Part shown: in pieces, positions 1 to 9,962 of the stretch
Numbering within the stretch: the stretch's first letter is position 1
Layout: every line of letters begins with the position of its first letter
NCBI GenBank assembly: GCA_964494345.1
Contig: CAZBSI010000010.1
Span: 1 to 64,000 of the forward strand
Length of the DNA: 64,000 bases
DNA from: DTKD01 sp964494345
Lineage (GTDB): Bacteria > Armatimonadota > UBA5829
Direction of reading: 5' to 3'
Position numbers and translations under genes: made by a program
The notes under the pieces: model-generated
The model's input: the letters and a program-made list of their open reading frames with translations, nothing else
What the model was told of the DNA's origin: nothing
Databases searched by the model: none

Positions 1-57
1 CCAAATCTTAGGTCGGTCTCATTTACCGCTCACACTATTCAGTCTTCAAAGAACAGG

Positions 58-84
58 GGGCTGGAGAAATCCAGCCCTTTTTCT
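58..84 (+). terminator. Rho-independent terminator
   Basis: An 8-bp perfect stem GGGCTGGA/TCCAGCCC closes a GAAA tetraloop and is followed directly by TTTTTCTT. It would end a transcript entering from before base 1. The upstream gene is outside the window. Confidence 0.85.
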
Positions 85-175
85 TGGCAAGCAGAGGCTT
101 AAATCAGCTACTCCTGAAACCAGGCAGCATACGCAGAAACAGCCTGCATCTGCTTTGCATTTTGGCGGAATCTAC

Positions 176-204
176 TTGCCGACCAAACCCTGAATTGGTA
201 TAAT
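176..204 (+). promoter_or_regulatory. Promoter of the tRNA-Glu gene
   Basis: A -35 box TTGCCG (176-181) and a -10 box TATAAT (199-204) are separated by 17 bp. The predicted start lies only a few bases before the tRNA at 215. The minus-strand tRNA-Met promoter at 29223-29252 uses the same TTGCCG box. Confidence 0.8.
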
Positions 205-214
205 ATATTAACGC

Positions 215-289
215 GGCGCCATGGTGCATCGGTTAGCACGCGGCTCTTTCAAGGCCGAGAGAGGGGTTCAACTCCCCTTGGCGCCGCCA
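215..289 (+). tRNA. tRNA-Glu (anticodon UUC), CCA encoded
   Basis: The cloverleaf folds by hand. Acceptor GGCGCCA (215-221) pairs with TGGCGCC (279-285), the D stem is GTGC/GCAC, and the anticodon stem CGGCT/GGCCG closes the loop CTTTCAA with TTC at 248-250. The T stem AGGGG/CCCCT has loop TTCAACT, the discriminator is G286, and CCA is encoded at 287-289. Its last 17 bases recur at 20753-20769, so it probably served as an integration site. Confidence 0.95.
273..289 (+). repeat. Attachment-site core at the tRNA-Glu 3' end (left end of island)
   Basis: TCCCCTTGGCGCCGCCA is the 3' end of tRNA-Glu and is repeated without mismatch at 20753-20769. Duplication of a tRNA 3' end is the usual mark left by a site-specific integrase. 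The bases on both sides of the 17-mer differ between the copies. Island function is inferred, since no integrase gene is present in the window. Confidence 0.75.
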
Positions 290-455
290 GATCTACATTA
301 TCCCCACACAATCACTCTACCAAATCTCCACGACGTGTACCGCAATCCTGGGGCAGGAGATTGGTATGCGCATATAGAAAGAGACATTGAATACTTGGTC
401 TCCTTCTGGGTGTCCAATTTAGATCGGTTTTATGGACCTTACCTAGGGAGCGTCA

Positions 456-3400
456 TTGCGTTTGCCTGAAATATGGGGACTTAGCATGCTTGAAGACAAA
501 GAACAACAGCAAATGGAGACTGCCAAAGATCGTTCAATCCGCCTGTTTACTTTTTTGCGCGAGTTATCAGAACTGCGGACAAAGGCTGTTCGCAGTTGGC
601 GTGAATACGAGGAAAAGGGGCAGGTGATTTGGCTGGATTCAATTCCTCGCCTGCCGAAATGGCGATGTACTGCTTGGGATCCCAATGAAGATTCCGATTC
701 TTGGGTGATAGCTGTGAAACCGATTTTTCCTCGTCATCCCGACCCCCCAAAGGAGACGCTCGAGTGGGTTAATGAGTACACCATTAAAGACTCCTCACTT
801 GAAATGCCAACGCTACGGAAGACTATCTTGGAAAGCGTTGAATCTGAAGAAGACGGAGAGATCGTTACGGCTACTGTTGAGAAGCATTTAGAAGACTTCT
901 CCGATGTTCAAAAAGTTTGGGACCACTATGTTCAAGAACGCTGGTGGCCGTGGGCAGAAAATGACCGAGAACTTAAGAGAGCACAACAAGTTTATAACAA
1001 ACTATATACAGTCTATAAGCAGCAACAAAGCGCCTCCGAGGAGTATGAAGCGGTTCTAGGCCTGGGCTATTTATCGTGGCGCACTGCGAACCATACGATA
1101 GAAAGGCATTTATTGACAGCTAAGCTCGGCTTGACATTCGACGTTCGCAAAGCAGAGATAACCGTCAGCCCTAACATTGAGGGAGCAAAGCTCACTTTAG
1201 AGCAAGATATGTTGGACCCTGACGACCGGCCAGAGCCAACTGAATTGAAAAAGATTGAAAAAATGATCGCCGAGATAGATGACAATCTCTGGAGTGAGGG
1301 CGGAATTCACGAAGTTCTCCAATCCTGGGCAAACTCTATTCCGAACAGCCAAGGATATATCAACCAATTGCCACGCCATTCTGAGGCTAATTCTCGCCCT
1401 TTAGTATCCTTTGCTCCAGCTATTATTCTTCGCAAACGTAACGAACGCGGCTTTGTTCGGGTTTTTGAGGAGATATGTGAACAGATAAAGGGTGAGAATA
1501 GCTATATTCCGCAAGGGGTCAGAACTATTGTCGACGATCCGGATAATGGGGGTTCTGGCGAACGGGAACGATACTACGATATAGACGAACCATCTTCGCC
1601 GAAATATTTGCTTAACAATGACAGCGAGATATATTATCCGTTGCCTGCCAATGAGGAACAACTGAAGATTGCTGAGCTACTCGACATGAAACAGGGCGTG
1701 TTGGTGCAGGGCCCGCCGGGAACGGGCAAATCACACACAATAGCTAATCTTGTCTGTCATTTATTGGCCAGAGGCAAACGTGTACTGGTTACCAGCCACA
1801 CTTCGAGGGCGTTGAAAGTGCTGCAAGGCAAATTTCCTGAAGAAATAGCCCCCCTTTGCGTGATTGCCCTGGGGGCCGACGCTGAGTCAATGAAAGATCT
1901 TGAGGACTCCGTGCGTAACATAACAGATCGGGAACTCGGCTGGGATCGCAAAGCTAGCGAAGAGCGAATTAAAAAACTACGGGAGAAACTCGAAGCAGCG
2001 AGAAAGAATAAATCAAAGTTTACGCACGATCAGATAGCAATACGCGAAGCCGAAACATACAAACATCCACTGCTATTTGAGAATTATAGCGGCACTCTTC
2101 AGCAAATAGCGACGAAGTTACACGATGAATCCCCCACATTTGGCTGGATGCCGTCATCTCCAGCGGAGGATGCGGAGCCGCCGTTATCCGACCAAGAAGC
2201 AAGGTCGCTGCTAACCTTGCTTCGCGAGTTCGCTGGAGATTGCAGCGACCGTGACTTAATACTTCCTATAATTAGCTTGCTGCCTTCACCACAAGACTTT
2301 GCATTATATGTAAAAAGGGAAGCAGAAGCAAAGAATAAATATGATGCAAGCAAGGAAATACAAGATCGAGCAGAGTATGAGCATCTCTTGGCCTGTTCTT
2401 CCGAGGTGCGCTCCCGACTCATAACCAATTTGCAGGAATTGTGCGAAAAAGCCACGCCTTTGCTGGAGAATCGTGAACAGTGGGTTCAGCAAGCCGCAAT
2501 GGATATTTTAAGCGGTCGCGAGAATGCTTGGCAGGCGTTGCACAGAATCAGCGAGGATAACTTAAGCGAAATCGGCGAACAGGCCCGCGATGCTGAGGAA
2601 TACGAAATTAATGGGTTAGATGTCTTCGTTAAAGAAAAAGGCCGTGCTACGGTAAGAGCTAATGCGGAAGTACTTCTAAACCATATCGAATCAGGAGGCA
2701 AGCTCTTTTGGCCTTTCTACCCCAAAGAGGCGAAGTATTTAATCAAAGATGTGCGTGTCAACGGGCGATTATGCTCTGACATCAAAGCGCTTAAAAACCT
2801 TTTGACCTATATAAACGTCGTTGATCGTTTAGAGCGGCTTGAGGCTAATTGGAAACACTGCATCGATCCGCCGACTTTGCAGTTATCACTCCGCAAGGCG
2901 GAATACGAACGTTACACTGAAGTGCTGGCAAAATGTTTGGATTTAGTGCATATCATATCGAAGAGCCAACAGGAAATAGAATCAATATCTGGGCTGACGG
3001 CGCCAAACTGGAGCGACGTTGGTTCCATCAATACCCTAATTGAAACAGTTCGATCAGTCTCGCTAGGAGAAGATTTGTGTCGTGCTGGAAATGCATTTAT
3101 TGAGATAGAACGGCTTGCAGACCAATCCACTATTGATCACAAAATGCATCCAATAGCGCAACAGTTGGCGCAAACTTCAAAGTGCCGCGATGTGCCCGAA
3201 TATTCAAAGCTTTATACTGAATTGCAAGACCTAATTCAAGCGCAACAGCGACTCTATGAAAGAGATAGTCTTTTGGGTTTGCTGGATGAAACGTTGCCGT
3301 CTCTGAGCCAAGAATTGCAGCACAACCCAGAAAGTACGGATTGGGACTTGCGGATTGTCCACTTTGTTGATTCCTGGAACTGGAAGAGGGCTGATAATTG

Positions 3401-3512
3401 GCACAAACGCCTAAGCGACCCGAACGAGCCAAAGCGTGTGTCGCAACAACTTGCTGTAGAAAGGCAAACAATGGAGAAAACCCTGGGTGAAATAGCATCA
3501 GAAAAAGCCTAG
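456..3512 (+). CDS. SF1 (Upf1-like) helicase-nuclease, N-terminal part; interrupted by in-frame TAG
   Basis: This is the first half of a large superfamily 1 helicase-nuclease of the defence-associated AAA_11/AAA_12 kind. Walker A GPPGTGKSHTIANL lies about 410 residues in, followed by a long helical insert. The ORF stops at TAG 3510-3512. Reading through in the same frame gives KA-stop-QHCMDRI and runs directly into the next ORF, which holds motif II onward, so the two ORFs are one gene of about 1750 codons. The stop replaces what I remember as a conserved Trp in the KAW motif of related helicases (TGG to TAG is one base). The start could be TTG 456, after AGGGAG at 445-450, or ATG 486, after GGGGA at 475-479. 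It is the first gene after the tRNA att site. As it stands it has ATP binding but no motif II or nuclease. Confidence 0.85.
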   Translation: MRLPEIWGLSMLEDKEQQQMETAKDRSIRLFTFLRELSELRTKAVRSWREYEEKGQVIWLDSIPRLPKWRCTAWDPNEDSDSWVIAVKPIFPRHPDPPKETLEWVNEYTIKDSSLEMPTLRKTILESVESEEDGEIVTATVEKHLEDFSDVQKVWDHYVQERWWPWAENDRELKRAQQVYNKLYTVYKQQQSASEEYEAVLGLGYLSWRTANHTIERHLLTAKLGLTFDVRKAEITVSPNIEGAKLTLEQDMLDPDDRPEPTELKKIEKMIAEIDDNLWSEGGIHEVLQSWANSIPNSQGYINQLPRHSEANSRPLVSFAPAIILRKRNERGFVRVFEEICEQIKGENSYIPQGVRTIVDDPDNGGSGERERYYDIDEPSSPKYLLNNDSEIYYPLPANEEQLKIAELLDMKQGVLVQGPPGTGKSHTIANLVCHLLARGKRVLVTSHTSRALKVLQGKFPEEIAPLCVIALGADAESMKDLEDSVRNITDRELGWDRKASEERIKKLREKLEAARKNKSKFTHDQIAIREAETYKHPLLFENYSGTLQQIATKLHDESPTFGWMPSSPAEDAEPPLSDQEARSLLTLLREFAGDCSDRDLILPIISLLPSPQDFALYVKREAEAKNKYDASKEIQDRAEYEHLLACSSEVRSRLITNLQELCEKATPLLENREQWVQQAAMDILSGRENAWQALHRISEDNLSEIGEQARDAEEYEINGLDVFVKEKGRATVRANAEVLLNHIESGGKLFWPFYPKEAKYLIKDVRVNGRLCSDIKALKNLLTYINVVDRLERLEANWKHCIDPPTLQLSLRKAEYERYTEVLAKCLDLVHIISKSQQEIESISGLTAPNWSDVGSINTLIETVRSVSLGEDLCRAGNAFIEIERLADQSTIDHKMHPIAQQLAQTSKCRDVPEYSKLYTELQDLIQAQQRLYERDSLLGLLDETLPSLSQELQHNPESTDWDLRIVHFVDSWNWKRADNWHKRLSDPNEPKRVSQQLAVERQTMEKTLGEIASEKA

Positions 3513-3521
3513 CAGCATTGC

Positions 3522-5717
3522 ATGGATCGTATAACTCAGCATCAGAGCCAGCATCTCAAAGCATGGAAACTCGCCATAGAAAAAATTGGTAAGGGTACAG
3601 GAAAATATGCGAACAAGCATCGAAGGGACGCCCGTGGGCACCTTGACGAGTGCCGTCCTGCTATACCTGCCTGGATTATGCCGATTTACAGGGTTGTTGA
3701 AACTATTGCTATCAAGCCCGACATTTTCGACGTTGTTATCATCGACGAAGCTAGTCAGTCTGGCCCTGAGGCTCTTTTTCTTCAATATATCGCTAAACAG
3801 ATAGTAGTTGTAGGAGATGACCAGCAGATCAGCCCATATTTTGTCGGCCAGGACAGAGTGCCTGTGGATCGTCTCAGAGATCGTTGGATTGAGGATTTGC
3901 CGCACAGCGACCGCCTCGGCGTCGACCACAGCTTTTTTGACCAGGCTTACATTCGATACCAGGGGCACGTCAGTCTGCGGGAGCATTTTCGGTGCATGCC
4001 CGAGATTATCCAGTTTTCCAATAATCTTTGTTATAGTTCCGCCCCTCTAATCCCGCTTAAGCAATACGGTACCGGCAGATTACACCCAACTGTGAAACCT
4101 GTTTTCGTAGATGATGGTTATCAAGAAAGTGGGATAAATAAACCCGAGGCCGAGCGTATTGTTAAGCAAATTGCGGCTTGTTGCAAAGATGAGGCATACA
4201 ACAAACTGACAATGGGAGTGATTAGCCTTCTTGGCGAAGCTCAAGCATTATTTATACAAGATCTTTTGATGAGAGAAATAGGCCTGGAAGAAATAGAGGA
4301 GCGCCAGATTCGCTGCGGCGACGCCTATGCTTTTCAAGGTGATGAAAGAGATGTCATGTTTTTAAGTGTGGTCTCTGCGCCGGGTGGAGATCGTCGGATA
4401 GGAACTCTTAGCCGGGCGCCCGACATAAAGCGTTTCAACGTCGCCGTTAGCCGTGCTAAAGAACAACTGTGGCTATTTCACAGTGTCACGCAGAATGATC
4501 TCAATCCTAATTGTGTAAGATACAAGCTACTCGAATATTGCGAGAATCCAAACATCGAACAAACCGATGTGGCTGGAATAAGCATCGCGAGCCTTCGTTC
4601 AGAAGCATCCATGCCAGGACGGGGTAAAGGCATACCTAGACTGCCATTTGATAGTTGGTTCGAAGTCGATGTGTTTCTTAAAATAGTAGACCGCGGATAT
4701 TATGTGGTGCCTCAGTATAAGGTTGCCGGTTATCGCATTGATCTGATAGTACAGGGAGTGCATGGATGCCTTGCGGTGGAATGTGACGGCGATGCCTGGC
4801 ACGGATATGAGCAATACGAACAGGATATGGCGAGGCAGCGCCAGTTGGAGCGCAGCGGATACAAGTTTTGGCGTGTAAGGGGTAGTGAATATTATCGCAA
4901 TCCAGACGAAGCGTTGGTTGGATTATGGGATACGCTTGAGGATATGCAAATAAAGTCGCGCTTACAACCTGCTCATGCAGGGCTATCAGTTGATGCGGTT
5001 GACTCCGAAGATTCAACTTTCGATGACCATCATCGAACAGGGTCCGAGATTGATAGCGATTCAATGCCATCATTAGAATGCGTAGCTATAAACACAAGCG
5101 GAGATGATGGTAGAAAGGACCTATTAGATCCAATTTCGCTTGATGGCGATTCCCCAATGCGAGTTACCTTTAGAAAAGAAAAGCTCTCCGGTACAATTTA
5201 CGCATTGTTTCCGGAGTTGCCTCATGAAGACAATCTGGAGCATTGTCGGGCTTATTCCAACAAAAGCGGTTGCATCGGCCTACACTATACTGATTTCGTA
5301 GAACAATCTGATCTTGCCCGTCCAGACGAATATAAAGATATGTACGAGACGCTCAGCGAAATGGGCTTAAAACTTACAATTGTAAAGAGGGTTAAAAGAC
5401 GGGTATATTTGCAGCGGCGTGAGCAGGTGGCAGAGCTTCGGGAATCATCAGTGTCGGCGTTTTCAGTTCCCAAAGAACAAGAACCCAGCGATATAAAGCA
5501 AAGCCCACCGCTAAAACAAATCGAATCGACTCCTGACAACAATGATGGGCTTTTATCTCAAAGGCGCGCCGTGCTAGTGAACGGCGATCCAGCGATCGCT
5601 GTTCGGGTAGAGCAATACGCTGATAAAACTCGATGGCATGTCTATTTCGAGGGTGAAAGAGCTTTGCATAAGTTTGATTCACCGCCGGCTAAGGTAGTCG
5701 AAGTTGATGAGAATTAG
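3522..5717 (+). CDS. SF1 helicase-nuclease, C-terminal part (Walker B, motifs III-VI, Vsr/DUF559-like nuclease)
   Basis: This continues the preceding ORF in the same frame after the TAG at 3510-3512. Visible motifs in order are GKGTGKYA near the start, motif II VVIIDEASQ (about residue 75), VVVGDDQQISP, AFQGDERDVM (motif V region) and FNVAVSRAKEQLWLF (motif VI, about residue 300). A Vsr/DUF559-like endonuclease core follows near residues 405-460, with RIDLIVQG, AVECDGDAWHG and a GYKFWRVRGSEYY tail. The last 200 residues are acidic and of unknown function. ATG 3522 has no Shine-Dalgarno sequence, so this half is unlikely to be translated on its own. Family knowledge: such fused helicase-nucleases cluster in defence islands. 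Function here is therefore either lost or dependent on readthrough. Confidence 0.85.
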   Translation: MDRITQHQSQHLKAWKLAIEKIGKGTGKYANKHRRDARGHLDECRPAIPAWIMPIYRVVETIAIKPDIFDVVIIDEASQSGPEALFLQYIAKQIVVVGDDQQISPYFVGQDRVPVDRLRDRWIEDLPHSDRLGVDHSFFDQAYIRYQGHVSLREHFRCMPEIIQFSNNLCYSSAPLIPLKQYGTGRLHPTVKPVFVDDGYQESGINKPEAERIVKQIAACCKDEAYNKLTMGVISLLGEAQALFIQDLLMREIGLEEIEERQIRCGDAYAFQGDERDVMFLSVVSAPGGDRRIGTLSRAPDIKRFNVAVSRAKEQLWLFHSVTQNDLNPNCVRYKLLEYCENPNIEQTDVAGISIASLRSEASMPGRGKGIPRLPFDSWFEVDVFLKIVDRGYYVVPQYKVAGYRIDLIVQGVHGCLAVECDGDAWHGYEQYEQDMARQRQLERSGYKFWRVRGSEYYRNPDEALVGLWDTLEDMQIKSRLQPAHAGLSVDAVDSEDSTFDDHHRTGSEIDSDSMPSLECVAINTSGDDGRKDLLDPISLDGDSPMRVTFRKEKLSGTIYALFPELPHEDNLEHCRAYSNKSGCIGLHYTDFVEQSDLARPDEYKDMYETLSEMGLKLTIVKRVKRRVYLQRREQVAELRESSVSAFSVPKEQEPSDIKQSPPLKQIESTPDNNDGLLSQRRAVLVNGDPAIAVRVEQYADKTRWHVYFEGERALHKFDSPPAKVVEVDEN

Positions 5718-5875
5718 TGACTCACGCAAGTCGCTACCAATTCTTTGGCGCCTTGTGTCTATTCCCCGACCCAATTCTTTTACCTGATTAGTTTCCACAG
5801 CCAAGGTATCAATCCATTGAGGCCGTCGGCTCTACACCTCTGGAACGGGAAAAAGCTGACCAGCTAGACAATATC

Positions 5876-6556
5876 TTGAAAGAGCGAATGGACAAGCTCA
5901 ACAGGGACCTGACCAAAAGCGGACTTATGCCTACGGCCAAAGGAAAAGGGAGCCTGCTAACATATTGGGAGTTAGGCAGGGCTTTGCGGGATGTAACAGC
6001 TCACAGAGAACTGTTCAAAGAGGCTGAACTACCGCTACTATTGCTGGCTGCCAATGAGATGTATGTACCTGATAGGCTGAAATGTGCCAAACGCGGCCTA
6101 TACCGGGACCATCTTTGGTATTGCTATCGCCTCGGTTCATACCCCAAGGAGATGGCAGAGAAGCTGATCTGGACTGGGTGGTTGACTATCTTCGACTCAG
6201 CGGGCATAAACCAGGAACCGCGATTTGATGATTGGTTTCAGAATAAACTTCGGTCATTTGATGATCGAGTAACCAGGGAACAACTCCGGATATTTGTTTC
6301 GTGTGTCAACAAAATGCTGGGCAGAATACACATTGTCGATCTGACCAGGGACGAGTTGTTCAACTGCTACGAGGCCGCCTGGAACATAATGGAACAGTGG
6401 ACGGTTGAAAGCAAAGCCGAGGGCTACAACGTAAGCAGACAAGAAATCCAAAACGCGATAGAGACACAGTTCGGCAAATTGGACGCCGTAATGAGCGGAG
6501 ACCTGCTTCCAACAGAATTCGCTTCCGCTATCATAAGACTAGCCGCGCAAGAATAA
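5876..6556 (+). CDS. Hypothetical protein
   Basis: The ORF has 226 codons from TTG 5876, or 222 from ATG 5888. I do not recognise the family. The N-terminus contains LLTYWELGRALRDV, faintly like the YWEIGR motif of DUF1016-type nucleases, but no catalytic residues can be assigned. The rest is helical, charged and without membrane segments. The frame stays open upstream to a TAG at 5789-5791 and reads as a plausible helix (LEREKADQLDNIL), yet it has no ATG or GTG and no Shine-Dalgarno site, so the gene may be 5'-truncated. It sits 158 bp after the broken helicase, on the same strand and inside the presumed island. Confidence 0.6.
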   Translation: MKERMDKLNRDLTKSGLMPTAKGKGSLLTYWELGRALRDVTAHRELFKEAELPLLLLAANEMYVPDRLKCAKRGLYRDHLWYCYRLGSYPKEMAEKLIWTGWLTIFDSAGINQEPRFDDWFQNKLRSFDDRVTREQLRIFVSCVNKMLGRIHIVDLTRDELFNCYEAAWNIMEQWTVESKAEGYNVSRQEIQNAIETQFGKLDAVMSGDLLPTEFASAIIRLAAQE

Positions 6557-7293
6557 CATCTCAGCGTTGACATCAGAAGAGTAGGGCGCGTGCCACTAGC
6601 ATTAGATGCCTACCCCTATAGGGTATTGACCTGATTGAGGCATCATAGTGTTAGTGTTTAAAACCGCACTGGTCCGCGCCCTCACTCAACCTATTCACAA
6701 TCCTCGACGCATTCCGACAGATGCGATCGATCAGACAGATCCGAGTGAATTGTGAGTTCGGAATTGACTTAAGTTTGGAGGTGTATCCCTTTAAGTGTAG
6801 TGCCTACCAACCATACTTCTGCTTGCTCAAGCACGGTTAGTGTCGCCTGTAGCCGGCACGATCTCGATTTGTGCCACGATTTCCACTAATGCCACACAAT
6901 GCACTGGTTTTTGCTGCTCCACTAAGGGCCTAGTCTTCAAGATTACGTAGCTGAGCGTCTACCGAACTATCAGTGTCATAAGAATGCCTTTGTCACACTA
7001 ATGTTGTGAGCGCAGAAACCTGCACTATACTTCGCTCTTACGCTGATTTACTTACTGGCCTGTCTGTCTTCTGCTTTACCGGTGAACTTAAACCTCTAAA
7101 ACTGATCTGCCTTTCGATGCAACGCTGTCTAAAGCATAAGTAGTAGAGCGACTCTTATTTTCTAACCGCACGGATGCGTTTCTGCTGACAAATATTGACA
7201 CAGCCCTATGTTATAATGCAGCAGAGTCATTTGCTTTATCGATCAAACATTGTGTTACCTTATGAGCTAAATGCTAACAACACGGAACGAATA
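6557..7293. other. 737-bp stretch without a recognisable gene
   Basis: No convincing ORF is visible on either strand, and base use is AT-rich with scattered stops in all frames. It separates the unknown 5876 gene from cas3 and carries the likely cas3 promoter near its right end. The frame that opens upstream of cas3 at 7195 overlaps that promoter and is not taken as coding. Confidence 0.6.
7209..7217 (+). promoter_or_regulatory. Extended -10 promoter of cas3
   Basis: TGTTATAAT is a perfect extended -10 element (TG, one base, TATAAT at 7212-7217). A TTGACA at 7195-7200 is too close (11-bp spacer) to act as its -35 box. Transcription would start near 7224, leaving about 70 nt before ATG 7294. 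Confidence 0.55.
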
Positions 7294-9909
7294 ATGGCAA
7301 ATTTGTGCACACGAACGCTTGTAAAGAAACTCTGGGCAAAATCATCGCCGTTTCACCCACTCTGGCAACATTCTCTGGATGTATGTGCCACTGCTGAACA
7401 GCTTATCAAATCACTGGGATCCTTGTCCGAACTGCCCGATATGTGGGCCTGTTTTCTGTGCGGTCTTCACGATATTGGAAAAGCGGATATCAGGTTCCAA
7501 AGCCGAGACCATCAGCTTGCGGAGGATTTACGTAATTTAGGCGTGCCACTTCCAGAGGCTTCTGAGCCATTCCGACACGAAGCACGCACCGGGCAATGGA
7601 TCCTCGATTATCTGCAGCGTGACCACGGCTGGGGAAAACGTGCAGCACGCGTTGTCTCTGGCGCAATGCGGGGCCATCACGGACATTTTCCCAAAGAAGA
7701 GTACAAAGAGAGCAAGACCTACCAGGCAGAGCACGAGTTCTGGCTTGCTGCCAGATCCGAACTGGCCAGATTTGTAAGCGAAGCTTTTGGTGAACATCTG
7801 CACAACTGCGCTATTGAATCTTTCAGCAATGCTAGCGTAGTAGGAGTACAACTAGCAGGATTGACGGTGCTCGCCGATTGGATCGCTTCCAACGAGGAGC
7901 TTTTTCGTTTCACCCAACTGGGAGATGAAGATTATCCTATTCAGTATTTTGAACGAGCGCGAGATGAGGCTGAACGCGCTGTAAAATGCCTGCAACTAAC
8001 TCCTTCGATGGCTTTGCAGACGAACAAGTTTCAAGAAGTCTGGCCAGAAATAGCAGAACTCAACCCGTCTCAGCGCGTTGTAGAGAAATTAGCCCAGAAA
8101 GATCTTCCCCGGGGCATGTTGCTGATCGAGGCCCCCACCGGTGAAGGCAAAACTGAATCAGCAATCTTTGTGTCGGAATGTATGCGCATTCAGCACAAGA
8201 TGCGAGGCACTTACATTGCGTTACCAACTATGGCAACAAGCAATCAAATGCATTCACGCTACACGGAGTTTTTGTGGCGTGCTAGATCAAACAGCCCGGG
8301 TGCCAGGCTCGTACACGGTATGTCCTGGTTGATTGATGAATGCACACCGGAAAACATGTCTGCTAACATCGATGGTCGCGAAGACACAGAGTATGTTGCT
8401 GCAGAGTGGTTCCGTCCCTCCAAGCGTGCATTGTTTGCTCCTGAAGGGGTTGGAACCATTGATCAAGCACTGATGGCGGCAATGATAGTGAAACACGGCT
8501 TTTTGCGGCTTTTCGGCCTGGCATCCAAAGTATTGATCATAGACGAGATCCACGCCTACGATGACTACACGACTGAGATCATAGTGCGGCTTTTGGAATG
8601 GTGCCGCGCACTTCAAATACCTGTAGTCATACTGTCTGCCACGCTCTCAAATCGGCAGAAAACAAAATTGGTTGCGGCGTACCGCGGCGAAACGTGTGAA
8701 CAAATTGACGATAAAGCATACCCCCTCATTACTGTTGTACCAGTTGACGACTCACCAATAGTTTCATATGCAGTAGAGGGTCAACCAGCCAAAACTGTTC
8801 CGCTGGTGAAACATATTGGTGCTCTTGACGATGCTGCAGCAACGGCACAACTTGCCATCGACAGCGTCAAGGTTGGTGGTTGCGCATGCGTCATTGCAAA
8901 TACAGTAAAGAATGCACAAGACATCTACACTGCTATTGAAAAAAATAGCTGCCTTGCGGACGAAACGGAGCTTTTTCTCTTTCACGCACGATTTCCTGCG
9001 TGGAGGCGCACAGAAATAGAGGAAAAGATCACTAGCATCTTCGGGAAAGGCGCTGGAAAACTCGATAATCCTCCCAGGCCTGTGAGAGCAATTTTAGTCG
9101 CCACACAAGTTGTGGAGCAGAGTCTGGACCTAGACTTTGACGTGATGATCTCTCAATTGGCACCCGTCGATCTTCTGCTGCAGCGAGCCGGTAGGCTATG
9201 GCGTCGCTCAGGAACACGCCGTCCGCCTGGAGTCTGTGCAAAAATGCACGTGTTGTTACCCGCACCCAATTCACCGAGTTTGGGTCCCTCAGAGCACGTA
9301 TATGGGGCACTCGCGTTGCAGAGAACGCTGACGATAGTCGACGAGATTGACGAGTTTCTACTGCCTCAGCATTACCGCACGCTCATCGAAGCGTGTTATG
9401 GTGACGGCAACATAGCAAGCGAAGTGATATCTATGCGAAGGGAAGAAGAAGCTAGGGTAATAGCAGAACTTCGGCGAGCAAAGGAAATAGACAAAGCTCA
9501 CGAGTGGTTGGTTCCGGCTCCTGAAGCTCGTGAGTTTCGGTTGGCTCAGACTACCTGTGCAGAAGACGATTCATATTTGGATACGACGTTCGGTGCGAGA
9601 ACGAGGCTAGGCGATCTCACAGTACAGGCTTTGGTGTTGGAGGATCCCAGGTTGCTGGAGGCTACTGCTTCTTCTAAGCCGCCATCTCGAGAGGTTCTGA
9701 AGCAGTTGTTTTCACATAATGTAGATATTCCCCGCTGGTGGCTCAAAGATATTGAACCCAGCACACTGCGTCCAGGGAAATCCTGGCTGCGGGGGTGTGT
9801 AATTCTACCCATGCGTAATGGCTCATGGCAAGGCACAGCCAATGACAAAAGGCGTGAAATCAAATTCGACCGTACGAAAGGCCTAATGATGATCCAACAA
9901 AGTCTGTAA
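7294..9909 (+). CDS. cas3: CRISPR-associated helicase-nuclease Cas3 (type I-E-like)
   Basis: Cas3 is recruited by Cascade to an R-loop, nicks the displaced strand with its HD nuclease and reels DNA with its SF2 helicase. The HD domain shows HPLWQHSLDV, LHDIGK (about residue 58) and GHHGHF. The helicase shows Walker A APTGEGKTE (about 279), DEIHAYD (about 416), LSATLS (about 446) and QRAGRLWRR (about 629). The length of 871 aa is close to typical I-E Cas3. ATG 7294 is chosen because the longer frame from TTG 7195 would translate the promoter. No cse1, cse2, cas7, cas5, cas6e, cas1 or cas2 follows. Only about 195 bp separate it from the first CRISPR repeat. The protein appears intact, but without Cascade in trans it should be idle. 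Confidence 0.95.
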   Translation: MANLCTRTLVKKLWAKSSPFHPLWQHSLDVCATAEQLIKSLGSLSELPDMWACFLCGLHDIGKADIRFQSRDHQLAEDLRNLGVPLPEASEPFRHEARTGQWILDYLQRDHGWGKRAARVVSGAMRGHHGHFPKEEYKESKTYQAEHEFWLAARSELARFVSEAFGEHLHNCAIESFSNASVVGVQLAGLTVLADWIASNEELFRFTQLGDEDYPIQYFERARDEAERAVKCLQLTPSMALQTNKFQEVWPEIAELNPSQRVVEKLAQKDLPRGMLLIEAPTGEGKTESAIFVSECMRIQHKMRGTYIALPTMATSNQMHSRYTEFLWRARSNSPGARLVHGMSWLIDECTPENMSANIDGREDTEYVAAEWFRPSKRALFAPEGVGTIDQALMAAMIVKHGFLRLFGLASKVLIIDEIHAYDDYTTEIIVRLLEWCRALQIPVVILSATLSNRQKTKLVAAYRGETCEQIDDKAYPLITVVPVDDSPIVSYAVEGQPAKTVPLVKHIGALDDAAATAQLAIDSVKVGGCACVIANTVKNAQDIYTAIEKNSCLADETELFLFHARFPAWRRTEIEEKITSIFGKGAGKLDNPPRPVRAILVATQVVEQSLDLDFDVMISQLAPVDLLLQRAGRLWRRSGTRRPPGVCAKMHVLLPAPNSPSLGPSEHVYGALALQRTLTIVDEIDEFLLPQHYRTLIEACYGDGNIASEVISMRREEEARVIAELRRAKEIDKAHEWLVPAPEAREFRLAQTTCAEDDSYLDTTFGARTRLGDLTVQALVLEDPRLLEATASSKPPSREVLKQLFSHNVDIPRWWLKDIEPSTLRPGKSWLRGCVILPMRNGSWQGTANDKRREIKFDRTKGLMMIQQSL

Positions 9910-9962
9910 AGCAACGTGTGCCCTCTCAATAGTGAGGAGTACGTTCATCCGGAACACCAAAG

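Noticed and set aside
221..469. 82-codon ORF overlapping tRNA-Glu
   Set aside because: It reads through the tRNA and the att site, has no ribosome site and no family features.
7195..7293. N-terminal extension of cas3 from TTG 7195
   Set aside because: It would translate the extended -10 promoter, and relatives' Cas3 begins near MANLCTRTLVKKLW.
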